Assembly (NCBI GenBank): GCA_934045905.1
Contig: OW203762.1
Location: 50,183,411 to 50,247,410, forward strand
From: Leuctra nigra
Taxonomy: Eukaryota; Arthropoda; Insecta; Plecoptera; Leuctridae
Length of the DNA stretch: 64,000 bases
Direction: 5' to 3'
Numbering within the stretch: the first letter of the stretch is position 1; each line of letters starts with the position of its first letter. Shown here in pieces: positions 29,041 to 40,400 of this stretch. The translations under genes and the position numbers were made by a program. The notes below the pieces were generated by a model. It was not told where the DNA came from and did not search any database. It worked only from the letters and a program-made list of their open reading frames with translations.

Positions 29041-29982
29041 TAAACAAGTAGATGAATTTGAGATTCAATATAACAACTAAGCATAATAATTCTTCATTAA
29101 TATGATTTGAAGATGAAAATTATTGATAAACAAGGACATTACAATTATAAAAAATACTGAAACGTAATTTTGAATTTCGGTTTCTTTTGTTTGTTATTTG
29201 TTTTACATGATATTAATTACACATGCCATGCTATTCATGTATGCCATCAAAGCAGTAATTAATAGGTGAACCGTACAATAAATTATTTATTTATCTCTGT
29301 TTTCCATGTCAAGGGTGTTATAAGTGCTTTAAAATGTATTGCATTTATTTATACAGAAATCAACTAAAGTGGTAGGGAATAATATCTTGATAATTCTATA
29401 ATGTTTATAAATAAAATTTATAGACGTCATGAAAGTTTGTTGTCTCTTTGAATGTTGGGGCGGAACGTACATTATTTATTACTATTTTAAGCTTAGAGAG
29501 GTAATAATTTTTAAGGACGGATGCTTAGGTAGATTTTCCGAAAATATTTTTGGTTTAAATTTTCAATTTGTATTAACTTTTCAGCATTTCAACAATAGGT
29601 ATTTTAAGTTAAATATTCATAAAATGTCCTGTAACTTGCAACTCTCGACTTACTATATTGAGTATTCAATTTTATTAGAATATGAGGAAATTTTAACACA
29701 GGAGGTAAAGGAAAATTAATTTGATTTTGGGTTCTATCTTTTAGAAACGTACGGGTAGGTGTACATATAAAATTTTTAATAAATACCTTAATGTCTAATA
29801 CACATAATATTAGTTTTTGGTTTGCATCTATCGGCAGAAAAAAGTTGTTTATACAGTAAAAATATTTAGTTAAATTGCACATCGTAAATCATGTTCATTA
29901 GAATAAAATATAAAATGTGTGGCAAACTGTTTTTCATATTTGAGTCGAGAAGTCACAAATATGATGGGTCGACTCAATATGT

Positions 29983-30753
29983 TTAACTAGGAAAACGTCA
30001 GTGTAACGCGTTGATGAGCGAGCACGGGTGCGTTCAAATTCTCGAACCGGAATGCGTACAGAACGCACAGAAAACAAATACATCCATATTGAATTGAAAA
30101 ATGATCCACTCAGTCATTATAAATGTATCTGCTTTTCATTGAAACGTGAAAATAGCATCTTAACACTGTGGTTCCTAAAGCAAATCAGATCCACGCGGCA
30201 GTGGAAAAACAGTTATTTCGATACTTCATCTCTGACAGCTATTAAAAATGTCAATAAATGCATAAGTTCTTAACTGATAGAGCTGAAAATTTTTAAAATA
30301 AGAGATATTGTTGGTCTTAATGACCATGCAACATTTATCGAAGACCATTTTCATTTTACAACCTATTTTAAATTTTAACCAATTAATGGATTTCAAAAAA
30401 TTTTGGATCTACAAACCGAAATGGTTGTCTCTACATGTATGCAAAATTTCAGCTCGATCGAAGAAAAACTCTGTCCTGTATAGCCAAAATATGAGTTTGA
30501 TCAGATTTATCGAAGACCATTTTTATTTTTCAACCTATCAGGAGATTATTTTATTTAAATTTTAACCAATGAATGGATTTCAAAAACATTAGGGTCTGCA
30601 ACGCCCAGAGAATGTCCGAACACGTGTGCAAAATTTCAGCTCGATCGAAGAAAAACTCTGACCTGTATATCGTCAGTAACAGAAAAACACACACAAAAAA
30701 CAGAGGCCCGTGCCAAATGAGCCAAAAGGAGACGCTCGCTTCGCTCGCTCAAT
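29983..30753 (+). repeat. Interspersed repeat family R1, copy D
   Basis: The left end contains GTGTAACGCGTTGATGAGCG and the right end ACGCTCGCTTCGCTCGCTCA. The interior has two direct units built around TGCAAAATTTCAGCTCGATC and AGAAAAACTCTG. Other members lie at 46231-46702, 50430-51905 (inverted), 54341-54400 and 58669-58740. Class unknown. Confidence 0.7.
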
Positions 30754-31584
30754 TATTTTCCACATGTTTCATAATTTGAATGGTTTAAAAGTTATTACGA
30801 TATTTAGGAACTACCTAATATCTCCAATTTCTAACTTCGAGTGCAGTCCGTCAAGAATTGAGATATGATTAAAACATAATGGATTAAAAGTTAAAACTGA
30901 TTAAGTAATACATTTAGATTTGTTTTGCTGTCTAGATGTTTTATCCATCAACCACATTAGGCTTCTTCAGAAATACTAATTATATTTACTTATTGTGAAT
31001 TGTGTAGATGAGATTTCTAACAAATTTAAATCTTGAAAAAATATCCATATGAAGGTAGGGAATTTTTAACTATACATTTTAATAGTAATTATGACAAAAA
31101 TCAATACAGTGTATTAGCTATCCTAATTCCTAAATGTTCTTGGATCCGGTTCCCCAAAACATTTTCGGAAAAGTTAAAGAAAATTTCTAACAGTGAAAGG
31201 GTAAGTTGACAGGAAAGGCGTTTGCGTCGATAACAAAGAAATATGTCCATGAAAAAAAATGTGATATTTGTTAAACTTGTAATCACCCTAGAAAATATTT
31301 CCCCTTGAGTCAACGCATAATCTGCAGTAAATATGATGCAATATAAATAAGTGCATTCCTTGTAGAGTTCGGCGTATAATTATAAAAGTATTTACGTCAT
31401 TTAAAAGATAGGATTAATGATGAATTGCCATAAATTACAAAGCGAAAAGTGCTGCGTATTATTATAAAAAAAGTATGCCATTTAAAACAGAGTATTTATA
31501 AATAATTGAGGAAATAACAATGAAAATATTGAGTCACTATAATCTCTATAAACTTTTCGTACGCATTATGAAAATTTTCGTTTA
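30754..31584. other. AT-rich, nothing recognised
   Basis: No exon-like sequence and no strong repeat structure. Confidence 0.4.
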
Positions 31585-32345
31585 GACACGTTATCTGTTT
31601 TAGTTGATTCTATAGACCAGATAGTTTCTATGAACAAGACGAAATTAGTAGCATAGATATAATATTACGATTCATTCCTGAATAGATCCCAGAAAAGATT
31701 TTGTCTGTAAATTTAAAATGGCCAGCTCATGCGTACAATCAATGTTAATGTCAGATAAACAATTAAGTACAATTTAGTTTTAGATATTATTGAAGACAAC
31801 TCAACCAAGGAGCTTCAGAGTTATTGAAACTTTTACTAATTTTGAATTGCAAGTTAAATTCAAATTCAATATTTTGAATTCGTCTAACAGTTTGTTCTAT
31901 TTCTCTTCTGCTTTTTATCCAACTTTTCGACATTTCTTGTACAAAGTTGCGCACACCTTCAAGGCAAGGCTCGGTCTTATCAAGCCATGTATTATTACAC
32001 AATAATTCGCTCCAAACTTCCAGTTGTAATCGAAACACAAGCCTAGAATTTCTGTCCAACAAATCACTTTTTAACAACATTTTTATCAATCAAATAAATC
32101 GAACACAATGTGCAATAATTCAAGTACGAGTAAAGCTGATAATATCATTTCAAAGCGTCTAGAATGTGGTTTTGACGTGAACATCGACCCTGATGAGTTG
32201 GTATATAAGTCCTGGTGTCGGAGGATGAGACACAAACACAAGACCCAAGAGCTTTCAACATGGCCGCCTTCAAGATTCTGCTCGCCGTTCTTCTCGTGGT
32301 GGCGATCTCTGCCGGTGAGTTCGGTAAACTAAAGTACAATCACAA
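31585..32345 (+). repeat. Upstream duplicon shared by peptide genes 1 and 2 (copy 1)
   Basis: Aligns with about 36335-37563 ahead of peptide gene 2. Shared stretches include AACAAGACGAAATTAGTAGCAT-like sequence, CTGTCCAACAAATCACTTTT, AATTCAAGTACGAGTAAAGC and all of the promoter and exon 1. The duplication therefore carried the regulatory region with the gene. Confidence 0.7.
32202..32209 (+). promoter_or_regulatory. TATA box of peptide gene 1
   Basis: TATATAAG lies 58 bp before the start codon, inside a block nearly identical to that of gene 2 (TTGACGTGAACATCGACCCT just upstream). Confidence 0.7.
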
Positions 32346-34699
32346 AGTGCCCAAGTAAATAATTCACACCTTACGATTCCTGCGGCCGTCCTTCCTCACT
32401 GAGGGGTTATTGTGGCTTCACTCAGTCGAAGGAAAATACTGGGAAGGTTCCCCACTAATGGTCCAATATCGGCCACACATCACGGTCCATCCACAGCCAC
32501 CTACCATACCTTTTCATTCTCCCTCATTCATGAAAGTGATTTCGTGCTTCTGAACTCAGAGTTACTCCACAATAACTTGATTCTAACTTGTGATGTTTGT
32601 TCACAGAGATCGCCAACGCAGTCCCCGCGTCCGACTCGGAGGTAATTTGATGTGGAATTACCCTATCATTATAGAGTTACGCAAAACCATCCAAAGTGCA
32701 TCTCCACTTCGCGTAGGTCTGAGATAAACAGGAGACTCCGATTGTAATTCATGTACTGATAGACGGGGAATTGGTTTTTAACACACATTTTTGAAAGGAT
32801 ATTTTCAAAATATTGATATTTGAAAGGGAAAACATTGCACTTTATGTCGTATTAAGACAGAGAGAATAGAGACAGAGACAGAGTAACAGTATAAAATTCC
32901 ATGTCCAACATTTTTTTCCTTTTTATTTAGCCGGTTTTTGAAGGTAAGCTACTCAATTACGATAGGAAAAGTGCACCAATTATGCTCAATTTGCACCGTA
33001 ATTTTCGGATTTTGCAAAATCATCCCTAAATAAATATTTAAAAATGTATTGAGCTGATAGACCATTTTAAATATTATCTCGGTGGCTCTGTTTTCTAAGA
33101 AAAATCATATGCAGTCTGATTTCCAGACACCTTAGTCCCTGTTTTACCTATTGTTGAAACAGGGACTAAGGTGTCTGGAAATAATACTGCATATGATTTT
33201 TCTTAGAAAGCAGAGCCACCGAGATAATATTTAAAATGGTCTATAAAATAATTGAATTGAGATCATACGTAATAATACGTCTAACTGCATGGTATTCTGT
33301 GTTCCAGAGCCCCGCCGCGAGTGGCAGGGCTGGAGGGGGCACTGGAGACGCTGTCCAAGGCCTGCTGGAAAACGTACTGCAATTATGTACGTGACATCCA
33401 AAGTAGTGATATCAAAAAATTGGCCAAGTCAAATTTATTCAAAAAATACTTTGCGCATCGTGCATAAATAGTATAGAAGTAGGCCGTAAATCAAATATAC
33501 TCATCTATACATATATTATACACTAAAAAAACGATGCGCCAAGTATTTTTTGAATAATTTTGACTTGGCCAATTTTTTGATATCACTACTTTTCAGTGCT
33601 GAATTTTTAGATTTCTTATATTTTTTTTAGTTTAAGAGACTTGGCTGGCATTTTTACACGAAGTGTTTTTTTATGGGGATATCACTCCTTTTTTCAGTTT
33701 ATTCTTACAACTTATAAAATATACCTATTGTGGTACCAAAGTCTATAATTCCTTTAAAAAATACGCCTTTGTGATTTGGTTCCTAAGAAAAGTTGTGCTT
33801 GTTACTATGTATGCTATAATTAATATGCTATGAAGTATAGCAAAAGTTTCGATCCAATCGGTTCAGCCGTTCTCGAGATATGACATCACATCCGGTTTTC
33901 AAAAAGGCGGCTGACGTCACTGCCACCTAAAAATTGTACCTATAAATGCTATGAAACATTATAAGCCTTCTGAATATGTAGATATTGTTATAAGAGATGA
34001 TTTTAGTCAGATTTGGCATTTTTATGACGTCATTTCCGGTTTCGGTAATAGTACATGTCTATGTCGACTATTGATATTTTATATAGAAGACCATCCGAAT
34101 CGTTTGGCGCTATTTTCGTCCCGATCGGTCCATCTGTTTTTAAGATATAACGGCATTTCCGGTTTCAAAAAGGCGGCTTCCGGTTGGTTTTATAAAAAGG
34201 CACCTCAGACGCCAAAAGTGCACATGTGGTAAAAATTTCAGATCGATCGGTTCAGCCGTTTAGGCTGTGGCGGTGATAGCAACTTTCCTTGATATCTGAA
34301 GAAGCGGAAGAAGAAGAAGAAGAAGAAGAAGAAGATACCTTTTAAAAAGGGGTGTAATTTCACTGTTTTCACGGCCCTCTTGCTCGCAAATGGCATAACC
34401 TGTTGTTCCCAAATTTGGTATAGGGGGTGGGGTGGGCCATAGCTCGAAATTAAGATATTTCGCAACAATGTAAGATTTTCGAATTTTAAGATCCAGTAGG
34501 CCGAAAATGCCATGTTGTTGCTTACAGTAAAAGTGTTTGGTCTGCTCCTCAGTTTATTAGGTATTTACGGTATGTTGAGTGAGTGTGAGTGTATAGTACG
34601 ACTTGGCTGGGTGGAGCGACCGCTCCACTAGATGTTAGAGTGACTCTAATCAATTGTTTCTGTTTAGTGAGGGACATCCTCGCTGCGGTCAAGCTGTGA
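32260..34699 (+). CDS. Small secreted amphipathic peptide 1
   Basis: Four coding exons, 32260-32314, 32607-32641, 33308-33386 and 34668-34699, join in phase to 66 aa. Donors are GTGAGT, GTAATT and GTACGT; acceptors are CACAG, TCCAG and TTTAG. Residues 1-18 form a strong signal peptide (MAAFKILLAVLLVVAISA), with ANA at 21-23 as a second possible cleavage site. A Ser/Gly-rich linker (SGRAGGGTGD) follows, then a C-terminal amphipathic helix starting VQGLLENVLQLLRDIL and ending AAVKL. There are no cysteines. The layout resembles linear helical host-defence or venom-like peptides, but the helix has about zero net charge, so function is open. I do not recognise the family. Introns hold a SINE fragment, a 186-bp palindrome and R2 copy B. 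Confidence 0.8.
32384..32535 (+). mobile_element. SINE fragment in intron 1 of peptide gene 1
   Basis: Contains GCGGCCGTCCTTCCT, CAGTCGAAGGAAAATACTGG and AAGGTTCCCCACTAAT, matching the body of the tRNA-derived SINEs at 53530 and 54867. The tRNA-like head is lost. Confidence 0.65.
33058..33243. repeat. Near-perfect 186-bp palindrome in intron 2 of peptide gene 1
   Basis: Arms of about 85 bp: TAGACCATTTTAAATATTAT at the left is inverted at the right, continuing through ATCTCGGTGGCTCTG and CAGACACCTTAGTCCCTGTTT. The loop is about 12 bp. It could fold to a long RNA hairpin in the unspliced transcript. Confidence 0.85.
33402..34634. mobile_element. Foldback repeat family R2, copy B
   Basis: Lies in intron 3 of peptide gene 1. 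The left arm is shortened (starts at GTAGTGATATCAAAAAATTGG), but the CTTTGCGCATCG/CGATGCGCCAAG tip, the right arm, the CTTCCGG modules and the GTGGAGCGACCGCTCCACTAGA end are present. A GAA/GAAG run lies at about 34303-34335. Confidence 0.8.
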
Positions 34700-34780
34700 T
34701 CAATACGTCACATCACCAGACTCGTGTGCTGTGAACAGGGATTCATGCTGTGAATGTGTGAATTTGGTTTACAATTGAGA

Positions 34781-34786
34781 AATAAA
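34781..34786 (+). terminator. AATAAA signal of peptide gene 1
   Basis: First AATAAA, 82 bp after the stop codon. Genes 2 and 3 have an equivalent AATAAA at 41589-41594 and 49300-49305. Confidence 0.6.
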
Positions 34787-34937
34787 TAAATACACATGAT
34801 ATTTTATTATTTGTCGATTCTTTGATAACCTTCTATATCCAATACCCACACTATATTGTTCTCAATATGAAAATTACTAATTAGTATTGCACAAGACTTA
34901 ACATTCCACATTTAATTAAAGAACATTCAAGAATACA

Positions 34938-35086
34938 GGGGAGTGATTCCTGTAAGCAATTTCACTCTCTTATCTTAAAATTTAAGACAGTAGCAACCGT
35001 TGTTATGGACGTTAACATTGGAGTAAACAAATTTTAAAATACGATAGCTAACTTAAGAGATTAAAAACGTACAGGAATGACACCCC
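34938..35086. repeat. Inverted repeat, about 150 bp
   Basis: The left GGGGAGTGATTCCTGTA and right TACAGGAATGACACCCC are inverse, with inner TCTCTTATCTTAAAATTT/AAATTTTAAAATACG-type pairing. Probably a MITE remnant downstream of peptide gene 1. Confidence 0.55.
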
Positions 35087-35209
35087 AGGTTCACATTGTG
35101 ACAATGTGTTTAAAATAAAGTTTTTGCAAATTTTTGATACGATTACAAGATTATGTTATGCACATACGTTATTTAGACGATGCATTATATAAAGTAAGCT
35201 TGGCAAGAT

Positions 35210-35650
35210 GTTGAAGATCTGCCAGTCACAGGACTGCCAGTCACAGGTCTGCTGTCACAGGTCTGCCAGTCACAGGTCTGCCAGTCACAGATCTGCTGTC
35301 ACAGGTCTGCCAGTCACAGGTCTCCCAGTCACAGGTCTGCCAGTCACAGGTCTGCCAGTCAGAGGTCTGCTGTCACAGGTCTGCCAGTCACAGGTCTGCT
35401 GTCACAGGTCTGCCAGTCACAGGTCTCCCAGTCACAGGTCTGCCAGTCACAGGTCTTCCAGTCACAGGTCTGCCAGTCACAGGTCTGCTGTCACAGGTCT
35501 GCCAGTCACAGGTCTGCAAGTCACAGGTCTGCCAGTCACAGGTCTGCCAGCCACAGGTCTGCCAGTCACAGGTCTGCCAGTCACAGGTCTGCTGTCACAG
35601 GTCTCCCAGTCACAGGTCTCCCAGTCACAGGTCAGCCAGTCACAGGTCTT
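35210..35650. repeat. Minisatellite, 15-bp unit CCAGTCACAGGTCTG
   Basis: About 30 units of 15 bp. Some are short CTGTCACAGGTCTG variants that recur at intervals, giving an irregular higher-order pattern. It reads open in one frame as Gly-Leu-Pro-Val-Thr repeats, a by-product of the period being a multiple of three. Confidence 0.9.
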
Positions 35651-36334
35651 CAGCACGTCGAACTTCTCCCATGGTGGACGGACATTGGTTGACCACAAGC
35701 TGATTTTATTCAAACATCTTTATTTGCACTTTCAAAATGGTTTACAATTCGGAACATACAGAGCAACATCCAGACATAAATTTATACAAAATCTGTGACT
35801 CCCACTTTTCTAGGTCTGACCCATAAAATGAAGAGGAATCTATTGGACATACTATTATTCAATTACAGTGTATCAACATCAAATCGCTGAAAACTGTCCA
35901 AAACGAATAGAAATATGGTCCATATTTATTACAAATTTACCTGCAATTCCCGCCTGGAGCCCTAAAATCCTCCCGGAATTCCCCATCGGTTGGCAACCTG
36001 TCCTACAGGAATAAAGGCTTATTGTGAAGGGCGAATAAGGAAAAACACATTCTTGAAAGAGTGCGTCGCCACAGGTACACACATGTATGACTATAAATCT
36101 GTGACAATTGATGGTCGGTGACAAGTAAATAACACCGCAATTAACTTTCATGCAGTTTAAATGCATAATGACTGCATTATTGTTAGGTGCAGATGTATAG
36201 ATATAGATAGTATAGATAACCTATACAAATATATTGTGAAATTAAAAAATTAAAATAATTATGCAAAACTTGTGGTCCGCTATGAATCCCTGAAAGCTTT
36301 ATATGCATTTATGACGTTTTTCATATAGATTCTG
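35651..36334. other. Intergenic, nothing recognised
   Basis: AT-rich DNA between the minisatellite and the duplicon ahead of peptide gene 2; no coding signal. Confidence 0.4.
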
Positions 36335-37409
36335 TTTTAGTTGACGCTGGATCAGATAGTTCCTATGATCAAGACGAAATAAGTAGCATCATTCGATTCA
36401 TTCTTGTGAAATATAAAATGATCAAAAAAGCATTATCTTTTTATCTGTGAAAATAAAATGATCTAACTCAAAGCGTGCAAAAGCACTGAGTTAGTTTCAT
36501 AACTTCTGAGGTACCTTTCTGTACCTCCGAGGTAGAAGGCCCAATGTCAATTTCAATGATTTTTAGATTACACTTCTCAAACCAGTAATTCTGCATTCAT
36601 CCAATCATATTTGTAATTGGGGTACTAGTTATTGTAAGACAATGCTTCAATATAACTACCTATAATTGTTGAATTAAGTCAAATTGAAATTGATATGAGC
36701 TTGATTACATTCAAAAAGTTTACAACGCAAAATCGAGAAAATTGACTTCAGGCGTTCTTCCTCTGAGATACACATTTATTATTTGAAGACAAATCAACGA
36801 AATTATTGCAACTTACGGCAATATTAAAATGCAAGTAAACGTCAAATTCAATTTTTTGAAATTCATTCACAATGTTTAGCAATTTCTCTTTTGATCAACA
36901 CAAGAAGCGGTATTTACGTCACTGCTTGTGCTGGTGCCTATCGGTTGAATGCCAAACTATTTCGGGATGCAGATAAAATAGACCTATTGATAAAAAGAAC
37001 GCTGAGGATTTAAACAATAGCTTGAACTATCCTTGTAGCTAACCCAATCTAACTTCTATCGAATTCTTACTCAGTATTGCACAAGCCAAAGGCTCGGTCT
37101 TATCAAGCCATTTCTGCAAGCGTATTTCATATGTATTTATGTCGTATATTTTATTTTCCTTAAAGTACTTATTATTCTTATATTTATGATGCCTGTCCCT
37201 TAATCACAAAATAATTCGCTCCGAACATCTAGTTGTAATCGAAACATATTCCTGGAATTTCTGTCCAACAAATCACTTTTTAACAACATTTTTATCAATC
37301 AAATAAATCGAACACAATGTGCAATAATTCAAGTACGAGTAAAGCAGATAATATATGTCAAAGCGTCTAGAATGTGGTTTTGACGTGAACATCGACCCTG
37401 ATGAGTTGG

Positions 37410-37417
37410 TATATAAG
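37410..37417 (+). promoter_or_regulatory. TATA box of peptide gene 2
   Basis: TATATAAG, 58 bp before the start codon, at the same spacing as in gene 1. Confidence 0.7.
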
Positions 37418-37467
37418 TCCTGGTGTCGGAGGATGAGACACAAACACAAGACCCAAGAGCTTTCAAC

Positions 37468-40400
37468 ATGGCCGCCTTCAAGATTCTGCTAGCCGTTCTT
37501 CTCGTGGTGGCGATCTCTGCCGGTGAGTTCGGTAAACTAAAGTACAAGCACAAAGTGCCAAAGTAAATGAATCTGGTCACATGGAGTTCTTGTTGCATTG
37601 AAACGGAGCAAGTTAGCTCAACAGTACTCGGGAGGTCCCGGGTTTGATTCTTGCTACTGTCCTTCCTCACTGAAAGAATAATAAAAAATAGCAATAATTT
37701 TACTATTAGTGTGCTATGGGAATAATATAATATGATTTTGTAGTATAAATAAAAATATCAAAAATGTGACTTTGGACACCCCTGGGGGCCAAACGAGAAC
37801 AGATCTCGCAGAGATCCATCGCTCAGTCGAAAGAGCACATTTTTTACTATAAGACTGCCAAAGGAAAAATTAGTATCACATTTTGAACTATTTTTGTCAC
37901 AAGAACCCTGACTATAACACGTCTATCCTTCTTCATCAGCTTTTCCCTATCATCATTATCATGTATTCGTAGAAAACTTATGGACGATACACAGAAGAGT
38001 CCGATTTGACACGAAAGTAATATAACTTTGAGCCGTCAAACTGTATAGGTGTCGAGTCATGGTAGTATAAACCCAGAAAAAACACTCCGTGTAAAAATAC
38101 CAGCCAAGTCTCTTTAACTATAAAAAAAAATAGAAGAAATCTAAAAATTCAGCACTGAAAAGGAGTGATATCAAAAAAGGAGCCAAGTCAACGAATTTTC
38201 CAAATTTTAATCGTACCATTGAAATAAAAATATCAACCCCCGAGAAATACTTAAAAAAAGGACTTGGCGCATCGTTTTTTTAAAGACACTTTTCTATCCT
38301 AAAAGTATAGGAAGAACTCTACAAGTATATTTTCCTGAGTATATCACATTCATTATCGACGAATCATACTACGTTTTAATATAACTAGTACTCTTACCTA
38401 CTGGCAGTTTTGGTATTTTGTCAATATTCAGAGGAAATAAACGGATAAACGAATAACGAATAAACGGAAGCGGCCTAGTCTATTCGTTATTGCCACTATT
38501 TCTAGGGTCATATTAATCAATCATACTTCTCAATATCGTGACTGAGGGAAATAGCGAAAGCGCTCATTACAAGAAGGCCGTCAATGAGATTTGTATAAGT
38601 GACTAGTGCACTGAGCCATGCTGCTCAAATAATTACTGACTAGATTTTTATCTAAAGTAATACGTTATGTAATTTATGAATTTTTTTGGTATAAAATGTT
38701 AATTAATAGCAATTAATTACACGGCGAGAAGGTTCAAAGTATAATGCTGTAGTAGGTATGTTGATGTACCCACAAAACTATAGGTACCTACCAATCACAA
38801 ACACAACTGTTCTGTATTTATTGCTTGTAAGACAATGCTATGTTTCTTTGCGTACTTATATTTAAATTTAAAATATTTTACAGAATGTTCAATATTTAAT
38901 TTGAAAGTTTTGTCCCAATTTTTCTAGGCATTTCTGAACTACGTAGTATGTGAGTGGCATAAGCTTAAGAATAGAAAAATGTCTTTAAAAAAACGATGCG
39001 CCAAGTCCTTTTTTTAAGTATTTCTCGGGGGTTGATATTTTTATTTCAATGGTACGATTAAAATTTGGAAAATTCGTTGACTTGGCTCCTTTTTTGATAT
39101 CACTCCTTTTCAGTGCTGAATTTTTAGATTTCTTCTATTTTTTTTTATAGTTAAAGAGACTTGGCTGGTATTTTTACACGGAGTGTTTTTTCTGGGATAT
39201 CACTTCTTTTGTTAGTTTATTCATACAGCTTGTAGCACATGTCCGAGCAGGGACTAATTTCTTTAAAAAAATACGCCTCAACCGATTTGGTTACTATGAA
39301 AAGTTGCGTTTGGTATAAGATGAAAATGATTATCCAAGAAGAATAGCTTAAGTTTCGTTATAATCGATCCAGCCGTTTTCGATACATGACGTCACTTCCG
39401 GTTTTGAAATAGCGGCCGAATTCCGGTATAGGTAATAAGAAAACAATCTAGTTTTATCTAGTTGATACCTTCATGAACGACCATCTGAATTCCTAATCCC
39501 TATATTTCCGTAAAATCGGTCATGCCGTTTGTAATATATGACGTCACTTCCGGTTTCATTTAGTGGTTCCTGCCGCCATTTCCGGTACCATTAATTTATT
39601 TATTCATTTTTCACAATTGATTTTTCAAATAAATAGCAGAATGAATACGCAGGAGCTAGTTCAGTTGCAATCGGTACAGGCGTTTTAGATATATGACGTC
39701 ACTTCCGGTTTCAGGAATGGCGGCCGAGAACACTGCTACCTTGAATATATAAATTGTATTGTCTATGTTACAATGTAAGTTAATTATGTACGTATTTTAA
39801 GTATAATTTGTTGAAATAAGTTAAATATTGCGTATTTATGACGTCACTTCCGGTTTAGAAAATAAGAAAATAATATTTTTTTTATTGATACTTCATATAG
39901 ATGACCATCTAAATCGAATGGCGCTAATTTCGTTCTAATCGGTCCAGACGTTTTTGAGTTATGACGTCACTTCCGGTTTCAAAATGGCGGCTTCCGGTTG
40001 GTTTTATAAAAAGGCACCTCAGACGCCAAAAGTGCACATGTGGTAAAAATTTCAGGTCGATCGGTTCAGCCGTTTAGGCTGTGGCGGTGATAGCGACGTT
40101 TCGTGATATCATCAGAATCATCATCATCTTCAGAATCAGAAAGTGGTGTAATTTCACTGTTTTCTCGGTCCTCTAGCGCGCAAATGGCATAACCTATTGT
40201 TCCCAAATTTGGTATATGTAGTGGGGTGGGCCATAGCTCGAAATTAAGATATTTCGCAACAATGTGAGATTTACCAATTTTGAGATCCAGTAGGCCGAAA
40301 ATGCCATGTTGTTGCTTACAGTAAAAGTGTTTGGTCTGCTCCTCAGTTTATTAGGCATTTACGGTATGTTGAGTGACTGTGAGTGTATAGTACGACTTGG

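Noticed and set aside
35210..35650. Possible CRISPR array
   Set aside because: Units are contiguous 15-mers without unique spacers, and the genome is eukaryotic.
35208..35798. 196-codon open frame of Gly-Leu-Pro-Val-Thr repeats
   Set aside because: Explained by a 15-bp minisatellite whose period is a multiple of three. No splice sites, signal peptide or family support.
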